Of a stretch of 64,000 bases of DNA, positions 56,360 to 64,000 are shown one piece after another. Below the pieces are notes generated by a model. The model had not been told where the DNA came from and did no database searches. It was given only the letters and a program-made list of their open reading frames with translations. The stretch covers positions 2,604,001 to 2,668,000 of the forward strand of contig OZ345358.1 of NCBI GenBank assembly GCA_977006965.1, read 5' to 3'. The position numbers and the translations under genes are program-made. The stretch is from Phymatolithon calcareum (lineage: Eukaryota; Rhodophyta; Florideophyceae; Hapalidiales). Position 1 is the first letter of the stretch, and the number at the start of each line of letters is the position of its first letter.

Positions 56360-56483
56360 GCATGAAGTAGATTTTCCATATTGGTAACCGTATTGCACTG
56401 AGATCCTCTACTTGCAATACAACTTGCAGACAATCGCCGGGACTGCTACTTGCAAATCGAATTGCACTGTATCTAGCAATCAA

Positions 56484-56546
56484 TTAAGTAGGGTAACAGT
56501 ACTGAGCCCGATGATTCATCGGGCTCAGTACTGTTACCCTACTTAA
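56484..56546. repeat. Perfect palindrome, 31-bp arms, 1-base centre
   Basis: TTAAGTAGGGTAACAGTACT...AGTACTGTTACCCTACTTAA, centre T at 56515. It lies at the presumed right end of the intact hAT element. Confidence 0.9.
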
Positions 56547-57783
56547 TTTTTTTTTATGCTTCCGAAATATTTTGGTTTCTTTTCGCGTCACATATTTCTC
56601 TCATTGTTTTTCACGTCGCTTTTGGGAACGAGGTTACTGTTTCTATGTGGGTTGTTACTCCACCTGTCGAAGCTTGTCTTCCGAGTTCGGAATGGGTTTG
56701 CGAGCATGTTTCTGAAGTATGATCCTTTGTCTTACAGATCAATATAATTGACATGTTTGTTTTGGATGCCCTCCATTCCCAAAACATGAGCAATCAAAAT
56801 ACACCAGGATGTCGATCTCTGAGAGGAAAAGATAAAAGACTATACCTCTCGTCACTCAGCAGGTGCTCGGATGACTCCATCTTCGAGGGAAAACGGACGT
56901 CGTCCCTCACAGAGGACGCCGTGTCCACCGTCGAGGATGGGGATAATACCCAGTGTCCTGAACCCGAGCTTTATAAATTTGGTATGTAGCATTCACAGTC
57001 AAAGCTAAACGAAGTCGGAGGCCGTGTTTTCAAGACTCGATAAATCCATCCGTTCGTGATGGGTTTTCGGGTTATCTTCTGCACAGTTCTCTTCTTGAAT
57101 CTCAAAGCATGAGCATGAAATTTTGCCACAGAGAACGGAACAAACCCCGCGAAGACTTGTTTAGAAGGGCGCTCAAGTTTTTGAACAGCGGAGAACTCTT
57201 AAGGGGAAGGCTTCTGGTTCTATTGTAAAATTGTCCTTCTCCGCAAGAAAATGGTTAAAAGAAATAGAGTATGCTGGGACCGAATGTTTTTCTTTTTGTG
57301 AAATTCGATAACGCAAAGGGGCAGATTTGTACACTTCCTCTTCCTCAATCTGTTTGATCTTGTTTAGCATGGTGTGTTCATTCTCAGGATTCACTACGAT
57401 TTTTCCAAATCTCCTGGTTCATGTCGTGTGTGAGAGCAAACCTCAGCGCATCTTATAAAAGACCCTGCAATGCATTACATGCAGGTCAGTGTTACTTGCA
57501 AGCGACCAACATGTACTTGCGCCCAGGTGCCTCAGTTGTTACGTGTATGCCAGGTCTTGCGTGATATCTCCTTTAGCGATTTCCTGTCCTGTTCAGTGTA
57601 AAACGAAGGTGAGTAACTGGGCGACGCATCATCATGAGGCGTCGCCCATGATTACCAGGCTAACATGCACCAATATCAATATGAGATACAAATTTTCGTG
57701 GTCCCCCCGCAAGAGATGAGTCGATTCTAAACGCATCAAGAAGTTCCTTAGGCGATGGCGGTGATGTCCACCGCAGCAGCACT
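56547..57783. other. Intergenic upstream of the Cys-rich secreted gene
   Basis: No gene supported; a 78-codon frame at 56753-56989 has no recognisable feature. An imperfect inverted repeat (GGGCGACGC...GCGTCGCCC) lies at about 57620-57650. Confidence 0.5.
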
Positions 57784-59220
57784 ATGCGCCGTCTGGATAT
57801 TTTGATCTGCACTGGAATTCTTCTGCAATGTGGCTTCGGGTCTCCTTTGCGCCACGTGCAGAGATGGTCGCCTCATGTATCGACCACACAAAAATCTGCT
57901 CTGTCGGAGACTCGTGCTTTGAGATTGAACCGTAATCACGTGGTGCGGACGGGGGGCACAGAAATCGGGAACATACGTCTCCACGAGCTTAAGCTCTATG
58001 CTTATGTGGGAGTACCTGTCCAACGATACTACATTCGAGCAACCAGGGTGCACCAAGGCCGTGTTCAAAAGTGGACTCTGGGAATTGGACGATACTTCCG
58101 TTGTCGGCTTCGAGGGCAGCGATGCTCGTTGGGGCTAATATGTGTCGGACCTAGTCGCAACAAGCAGTGTCGCAGACCTGTGCCAAAAGGTGGCGTGTGC
58201 GATGACTTGTACTTATCGTGCGATGCGGACCACGAGTGTCAGTTTGGAAGGTGTAGAACCCCCGCCCGGAAAAATGAGAAATGCACTTTGGACAGCCTCT
58301 TCCATGAAAATTGGAATTTACTTCATCCGTTTTGTGCACAGAATCTCTATTGTGATCCGCATCAGTTCGTGTGTCGGTGGAGAAGAAGGGAACATCAAAA
58401 TTGCAGCACGAACAATAACTCCTGCAGAAAAGGACTTGTGTGTGACACAGGAAAATGTCGCTCCAAGATCGGGCTTGGGCATAAGCAGCAGTGCGGCGCA
58501 GAATTCAAGAAGTGCAAACGGGGGCTCATGTGCGCAGTGAGGAATCGCCGAGATCGCATGTGGCAATGTTTACCACCCAAATTTTTGCCATTGACTTGCA
58601 TAAGAAATTGCCCATTTGCAGAGTATCAGTGCAGAAATGGCACATGCTGGAGACGTTTGGGCATGGGCGAAAAGTGTATGGGGACAAGGTTTGCGCTTTG
58701 CAAACGCGGATTGAGATGTAAGTGGAAAGACGAAGTGGTCGGCTGGCGTTGTACGAAGAGTCGAGTACCTGACAGCTATGAGTGCGTGTCTAAATCCGAT
58801 TGTGGTGCCGGTATGTATTGTCATGAAACTCTCAACAAGTGCCTAAAGCGAGGAGCAGAGAACGAAACATGCAGCAATTCGTACCTCTGTAAGAGAGGAC
58901 TTGTGTGCAACTCTAGAAAATGTCGCAAATTGTGCCGCATTGGCCTGAATAGGGTTTGTGGATGGCAGCACGGGGAGTGCAAAAGCGAACTTCTATGTGC
59001 AATTAAGAATATCAGCGATTTCCTACCGAAATGTCTTAACCCTGAAGAGACAGCAATCGAATGTCAGCCGGAGTGTCCGGAAGGATACATCTGCTGGAAA
59101 AGTATGTGCTGGAGGCTGCTTCAGAAAGGGGAGAGCTGCATGACACGTACATACGCGATTTGTGCCATTGGCTTAAGTTGTGACTGGAAGTCTGGTTGGC
59201 GTTGTAACGACGATTTATGA
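57784..59220 (+). CDS. Secreted protein with multiple cysteine-rich modules
   Basis: Single exon of 478 residues from the ATG at 57784; residues 1-20 (LDILICTGILLQCGFGSP) look like a signal peptide. From about residue 105 to the end there are roughly sixty cysteines in repeated modules of 35-45 residues, of the type C..RGLVC....CR or C..GL.C, separated by G-E-x-C linkers (KNEKC, GEKCM, NETCS, GESCM). This resembles EB-module or dickkopf/colipase-like disulfide scaffolds, but the family is not identified. Inference: an extracellular multi-module protein, perhaps in the wall, adhesion or defence. A second secreted, basic, cysteine-rich gene exists at 5079-5870 without clear sequence similarity. 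Confidence 0.8.
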   Translation: MRRLDILICTGILLQCGFGSPLRHVQRWSPHVSTTQKSALSETRALRLNRNHVVRTGGTEIGNIRLHELKLYAYVGVPVQRYYIRATRVHQGRVQKWTLGIGRYFRCRLRGQRCSLGLICVGPSRNKQCRRPVPKGGVCDDLYLSCDADHECQFGRCRTPARKNEKCTLDSLFHENWNLLHPFCAQNLYCDPHQFVCRWRRREHQNCSTNNNSCRKGLVCDTGKCRSKIGLGHKQQCGAEFKKCKRGLMCAVRNRRDRMWQCLPPKFLPLTCIRNCPFAEYQCRNGTCWRRLGMGEKCMGTRFALCKRGLRCKWKDEVVGWRCTKSRVPDSYECVSKSDCGAGMYCHETLNKCLKRGAENETCSNSYLCKRGLVCNSRKCRKLCRIGLNRVCGWQHGECKSELLCAIKNISDFLPKCLNPEETAIECQPECPEGYICWKSMCWRLLQKGESCMTRTYAICAIGLSCDWKSGWRCNDDL

Positions 59221-60476
59221 GGGCTGTATCATGTCGGTTTGAAGCAAAGGTCGACCGGTAGTTATCGCGGATTGCATTGTCCTTCACTCGCTATAGTTCA
59301 GCTGGTGCTGCACTGTTGGTGGTCAAGAATTCATAACTTAGTGCTCACAATAGAAATGTACTTTGAGACGGTAACCAAGCCGTAAATTGAGAGCAGCATT
59401 CTACGATTTTTGCTTTTTTGTCCTCACTTCAATCGTTATAAGTCCGATGGCAATTATAGAGATATAAGGTTTGCGCATGGCTTTTGTTTTCTAGCTGTGA
59501 CAGAAGTAGTTCCTGTCGACGTTGTTATTCGAGATGATACTAGGAATCTTTTTCGAAATTCCAAAAACATTTTTCTCTCGGTTGTTATGTACTCTACTAC
59601 ACTTCTAGCTCTTACCAGCCTGGTTCTGCATGTCGCGCTTGAACGAATTATTAAATCTGTGTCTTCGACTGGCAGATACAATAGGAAGAGAATCCGTGGG
59701 CTTTCGCGTGGACACTCCTTCGTAACGGAGGAAGGAACGAACAAGCAATAAGATCGACATAATGTATGAGATATATTCCATGAACAAGGCCCTTGCCAAT
59801 CAAGCCATTACAGAAAGTAAACAATAAGCGTTTCTCGCATTGGTAAATCTAGAGGCGCTTCTGGACCGCTTACCCTCTCTGGCAAAAATGGCTCTCCGTT
59901 TCCACCTTGCTGCCAATTGAAAAGAGCACAAGCACAGGCCACCGAAATGCGATTGTCAGAGAGCATTATTCGTTGAGGAACAGGACGCACAAGCGGTTGA
60001 AAACAATTGCCACACCTTCTAGTTAAGAGCGAAGGGAAAATTGAAAGTCTCAGGGGAAAACAATCTTTTTGCTTGACATTCCTAGAGCCGTCGCAGTGAC
60101 GTCGAAGCTTCCCAATAAAAGGCACTACCAGCTAATTGTTAATAAGAATTTGGTGGACTTCCCCCCCCCCCCCACTAAGCACAGCCATGCCAGAAAAAAT
60201 TCGCGTGCACAGTCCCTAATATTGTCGAAGCTCTGAATGACCATCTGCTTTGGGCCGGCAGAGGTGATTCAGGCAAACTCGCGAAGTCTTTCTGCTACTC
60301 TGACATTGACGATTGGATCTCAGCCGCTCAACGATAATCGCTGTCCATCGGAAGCCCATTCGTCTGCTTGCGCTAGTCAGCCAACTTCTTGCCTTCACTC
60401 CCAATTTCCTTGCAATTTTTGCTCTTATTGAGAAATTCGCACGTCACAGGGCGCAATTCAGGAGTTACTAATGCGT
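59221..60476. other. Intergenic, no confident gene
   Basis: A 113-codon frame at 59410-59751 (+) contains one possible membrane segment (YSTTLLALTSLVLHVAL) but has an equally long antisense rival. A run of C residues lies at 60161-60173. Confidence 0.45.
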
Positions 60477-60884
60477 TCAAAAGAAAGTGCTCTCCTTTGT
60501 AGGGCGTTGAGGCGTCGCTCTTGACAGACAGAATGCTTGTAGGCATAGCCCACGGCAGGACGAAATGTCGCTTTCATTCCTTTCTGCAGACGCACTTACA
60601 GAAGTTGTTGTGTCAAGTTCATTGTATGGCGTCAAACTCTTGTCGTTTAGAATTCGAGGACGCGCAGCCTTTTCGAGCTCTGTCGGTGCGTATCGGTCTG
60701 GACACTTGCTTTCTTGTTTTCGCCAACTACCAGAATAGTTCGCAGTCCCCTTCAAAAATATACAGGAAGGGAAATCTCCAGGCCAACTCTGACGAATACT
60801 GTTCGCAATAGAAGGCACGAGGCTCGAAGCAAGAAGAAAGAGAAAAATAGTGTACGACAAACCGGACGATATCCCGGCCATCCT
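60477..60884 (-). CDS. Possible small secreted protein
   Basis: The - strand frame, read from the internal methionine near 60884 (MAGISSGLSYTIFLFLLASS), begins with a good signal peptide followed by about 110 residues with several cysteines (PSCIFLKG, SKCPDRYAP, SSCRGLCLQAFC). The open frame extends upstream to 61070 without a signal-like start. No domain is recognised, and an overlapping + strand frame of 96 codons exists, so support is limited. Confidence 0.4.
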   Translation of the reverse strand, partial: RMAGISSGLSYTIFLFLLASSLVPSIANSIRQSWPGDFPSCIFLKGTANYSGSWRKQESKCPDRYAPTELEKAARPRILNDKSLTPYNELDTTTSVSASAERNESDISSCRGLCLQAFCLSRATPQRPTKESTFF

Positions 60885-61070
60885 CAGGTTTGTCAAGGTG
60901 CGACATCGAGCGCTGGCCATAAAATACGCAAGCGGCAGGTTCCATCGATTGAGCACGACGGTAATATCGAATACATTCGGAACGGCAGCAGAGCGCCACC
61001 TGGACCGCAGGCAAGAACCTAACAAAGTATGAACTGGACTCCGGAGAAATGTTAAGAACGGAAAAGGCAT

Positions 61071-62528
61071 TAGACTCCATACTACTATACAGCGTCACCA
61101 TAATTGACAATATGGAAAACGACGAGTCCCTGTATTAGGGGCCAGGCGATATACTAGAATGAACAAATTATGAAAATCTTCTCCCGTACATTCTTAGGAG
61201 TGTTGATGAGGGCTTTCAAATAAACAACTGAACAGTTGCTAAAAAAAACCTCGCCAGCTACTCCTATGGGATCCTGGTTCTCCGTTGACCTAAGGATTCA
61301 CAATTGGAAAGAGTCGGCATCTTCTGTCCACGAATGGCTGTTGGCGACTTGCGTCGTACCCGGGCATACTCTCTTCAAAAAAGATTTGATAATGTTTTGG
61401 AGCCTTCCCGAAGTTGAGCAGAGAGATTGAACGTGACTTATAACGTAGTTGTTACAGATTATTCCACAGCCCTCCTTCGGTGATGAAAAGTCGTTGCTCC
61501 CTTAGAAGCCCATGTAATCTGTACAACTACGCTTCATTGCACAGCCGAGAGAGGGAAAATGTTCCTGTTTGTGCCTGGCTGAAGTGGCCGAAGATATCTT
61601 TGGCCACTTCAAATGTTGGTGGCCAAGGGGCTTTATCCCGAGCTCCCATATCACGAAATACGGGTTCTAAATTTTCTGTAAGAGCGCTCAACACGGATGA
61701 AGCATCTTGACTGGATGATTTACGTCTAAAGTGAGGTTTAGAGAATCACCGTTTTCAGTGCCGGCTTCTCTTGCTTGCCTTGTTTATTTTTGGTGAGAAT
61801 GGGTATTTATACCCTTTCATCCAGATTTCTCTCTCCATGTCTTCCGTGCAAATACTACTTGACATACAGTTGTACTCCTAGATTCACTTAGCCTACCTCA
61901 CTTCGCCGCGCGGCACGACGGACCCGGGAAGTCGCTAAACTCGCCCATGGCGCCTCGGCGCAGAAACGACTCGGGACGTCGCAAACTCCCATGTGCGTAC
62001 CGTCGCTCGTCAAGAGACGGTATACTCTGCGTGGTAATAGAAGGGATATGATTTCCCCCTCGAGATCTCTTCTGTGAGACCAGAGGTAGGTTTGGAGTTT
62101 TGCTGACTATGCCACTTTTAGCGAAATGGAGCTTTTGGGTTCCGATTGAGTCCTCGTATCTCTTAAGAAGTGTTGCCCCAAGCGTCAGCAGAGGCGTTGG
62201 TAACACTATAATAAAAATTTCCTATTCTTCTTCTTAGCCTACCTCACTGAATCCACTGGGAAACATGCACTTCACTCTGCGAGCTCAATCACTCATCGAA
62301 TCGTGAGCTCGACTTCTTCCTCAGTTATGTTTTATAGTTATATTTCTTTCTGCTAAGTTTAAGAATACATGCTGTGAGCTGCTATGTTGAATCTGGTGCT
62401 TCCTCCCGAAAAACAACACGAGAGGGACCAGAATCAAGCCTGATACTTATTCTTCCAAGAGACATTCAAGATAGGAGTCGTTTCCCTCTCAATTCCGTGC
62501 TGTTTGTATCAAGAGCGTCTACGACATA
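61071..62528. other. Intergenic, no confident gene
   Basis: Contains a near-perfect palindrome, TGAAGTGGCCGAAGAT / ATCTTTGGCCACTTCA, at about 61580-61611, and an inverted copy of the 58-bp dispersed repeat at 62172-62219. No gene is visible. Confidence 0.5.
62172..62219 (-). repeat. 58-bp dispersed repeat, copy 4 of 4
   Basis: GTTGCCCCAAGCGTCAGCAG then GGCGTTGGTAAC and an AT-rich tail, matching 4698-4755 in orientation. It lies more than 55 kb from the other three, so the unit is dispersed rather than local. Confidence 0.65.
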
Positions 62529-63245
62529 TCACGAGAGCGGATCTATGATTTTCGAAAACATATTGGAATCCAGCGACATATTTTCACAGCCTTTGAATGC
62601 GGCAGTCACGGCAATATTCGGCAATGAGTCCAGAGAGTACATCACAGAATAACAGTTTGCCGGCGTCAGGGTGGGCGACGAGATGGAGGACGCGGAAGAG
62701 TAGAGCGGCTCATCAGCGCCACTCAACCCCATGCCATATTCATCCGATAGAATTTCGGTATCCTCCGACTGTAGCTTTTGTTCCTCCTTCGCCACAGCAG
62801 ACTGGGGTTCTCGTTCCATCTTCGGGGCCGTAGCCGGTACTCCGGCGATATCACCCTTCTTGCAAAACGCAGCAAGCTGCCTTTCGAGTTTACGGATGTG
62901 TGCATTCTTGCATGCAAGTTCCTCGCGCAGACGCTGCATCTCCTTACGTTGACGTGCGCGTGAGCGAACGGCTGCCCCGCGGTTGGTGACAATGCGAACC
63001 ACGCGACGCTCGAGAGAAGTAAGGTTACCACTTTTGATTCTGTCGCGTTCAGAAGAGGACGGTTGCTCGGTGACAAGGGCACGCAGAACGGCAGTGCGAA
63101 CATCTGCAGGGTCGTCGTATGTGGATAGCTTAGAGGGACCGCCGACCTTACGATGGATTGTACGAACGAGGGCTTCCTCCACGGGCCCGATTTTAATGCA
63201 CGAAGTGTGCTGCCGTCGGTTAACAGTCTTTCGAATCTTGGTCAT
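62529..63245 (-). CDS. bZIP transcription factor
   Basis: 238 residues from the ATG at 63245 (MTKIRKTVNRRQ); the open frame extends a few codons further only with a non-ATG start. Around residues 85-140: SLERRVVRIVTNRGAAVRSRARQRKEMQRLREELACKN..., where NRGAAVRSRARQR (read without the rest) is the basic DNA-contact region N-x7-R. Leucines or hydrophobic residues follow at heptad spacing (L, L, I, L) as the zipper. The C-terminal part is acidic and Ser/Pro-rich, a plausible activation region. Inference: nuclear dimeric DNA-binding regulator. Intronless and intact, it is likely a host gene. Target genes cannot be predicted. Confidence 0.85.
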   Translation of the reverse strand: MTKIRKTVNRRQHTSCIKIGPVEEALVRTIHRKVGGPSKLSTYDDPADVRTAVLRALVTEQPSSSERDRIKSGNLTSLERRVVRIVTNRGAAVRSRARQRKEMQRLREELACKNAHIRKLERQLAAFCKKGDIAGVPATAPKMEREPQSAVAKEEQKLQSEDTEILSDEYGMGLSGADEPLYSSASSISSPTLTPANCYSVMYSLDSLPNIAVTAAFKGCENMSLDSNMFSKIIDPLS

Positions 63246-64000
63246 AGCAGGCGGACTTGGCAATGCTGAAGTTCTTCTTCTCGGGGTGAAGAGGTAGTAT
63301 TTTACGGAATCTTCCTTGCGGGTGGTGAAGATATGTGGACGATGGTTGTGAGCTTATGTATTGCCCAAGGGCATAATCTCGTGGGGATGAGTCACGAGCG
63401 ATGGAACATGTGATGATCCTTTGCCTTGCGTGACGTTGCGATGACCAGAACCAACGCCATGGTCAGACTGGAAGACAAAGAAGTTGGAATTTCCTATTGG
63501 CTCTCGTCGAGCAGTATGATATGCTTGCAGGTGTGTTACACTATTTGGCGTACAATTCCTGATGCACGGCATGTTTTGTGACGTAGATTATATCTGGAAT
63601 ATATGCAGAATGGTGCAGTCACGTGGAATGCAGCTGGAAACGTCCAATGAGCAAATAACGTGTATCATGGAGCTCTGCCCCTCTTTCAGATCGAGTCATT
63701 CTTGTCGAACTATATCAAGCAGCACTGTTTTCCCGCACGAATTCTCGCGGTTATCGAGCTGTTGAGCGATACCGCACCGTTAATTCACAATTTTTTCGAC
63801 GCGGGCTCGAGCGCTGTTCCTAGCGCCCGCGTACATCTGCAAGAGCAAATAAAATGGCCTTGTGTTAGCGTTCGACGAAAACCATTAGGCAACTTTCTTA
63901 GTGGAAACAGTTTATGGGACATAGGGACATATTCACTGAAGTGTGGGAGCGAATATTACCTGTGCTGAGAGCAAGACAACCAAGCTCGAGAGAAGACCTC
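63246..64000. other. Intergenic at window edge
   Basis: Short frames only (for example 63660-63968 on +), none with recognisable features. Presumed to include the upstream region of the bZIP gene on the - strand. Confidence 0.45.

Larger units (their letters stand above)
54099..56546 (+). mobile_element. hAT element with intact transposase; right end uncertain
   Basis: The left end is taken at CAGGGGTCCTATCC (54099). Subterminal repeats of the CTACTTGCAATACRAMTTGCA type occur on both sides of the gene (about 54176-54200 and 56407-56460, some inverted). A matching right TIR was not found; the region ends in a perfect palindrome at 56484-56546, which may have replaced it. No 8-bp duplication could be confirmed. 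Confidence 0.6.

Noticed and set aside
56666-56705. Short resemblance to 5S rRNA (CCGAGTTCGGAATGGG)
   Set aside because: Only about 16 bp match and neither flank continues as 5S rRNA.

Overview
This is a eukaryotic nuclear window dominated by DNA transposons. Evidence for a eukaryote: short GT...AG introns of 63-142 bp inside coding genes, secretory signal peptides, a bZIP factor, a PAQR/adiponectin-receptor gene, and nested hAT, pogo, Harbinger-like, Helitron and Fanzor-bearing elements. Host genes have few or no introns and are more GC-rich than the surrounding AT-rich repeats. A multicellular (for example red) alga would fit, but nothing in the sequence proves the lineage.

Layout. 0-6.7 kb: a membrane-anchored glycosyltransferase-like gene and a lysine- and cysteine-rich secreted protein gene, with short dispersed repeats. 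6.8-11 kb: a decayed repeat that recurs at 40.6-46.9 kb and contains a pogo-type TIR element. 11-14.4 kb: a decayed Fanzor (eukaryotic TnpB-like RNA-guided nuclease) element. 15.4-16.9 kb: a pogo/Tigger-type transposase with two stops. 17.8-18.7 kb: a MITE. 19-22.4 kb: a broken Helitron. 23-25.6 kb: a pyrimidine-rich degenerate array between direct repeats. 28-33.4 kb: a PAQR gene split by a second Fanzor element and also carrying a nonsense codon. 34.5-40.5 kb: an hAT element (8-bp target duplication) inserted in an older hAT and itself hit by a two-gene DDE transposon. 46.4-51.4 kb: a second copy of that two-gene transposon, nested in a related non-autonomous element, followed by a remnant Fanzor-element end. 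51.6-52.6 kb: an FkbM-type methyltransferase. 54.1-56.5 kb: an hAT with an uninterrupted transposase. 57.8-59.2 kb: a cysteine-rich secreted protein. 62.5-63.2 kb: a bZIP transcription factor.

The most notable system is the pair of Fanzor elements plus a third locus keeping only a terminal segment. Both copies encode what was once a protein of about 970 residues with RuvC motifs and a C-terminal ribbon; both share two stop codons and also carry private lesions. One insertion sits in a recognisable gene, so its ends can be placed closely. The second notable system is a two-gene transposon (DDE transposase plus a conserved unknown partner, divergently transcribed, each with one small intron) whose two copies show 3-bp target duplications of the form CNG, supported by related empty sites in the window. 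All boundaries and homologies were read by eye; no alignment or database search was run.
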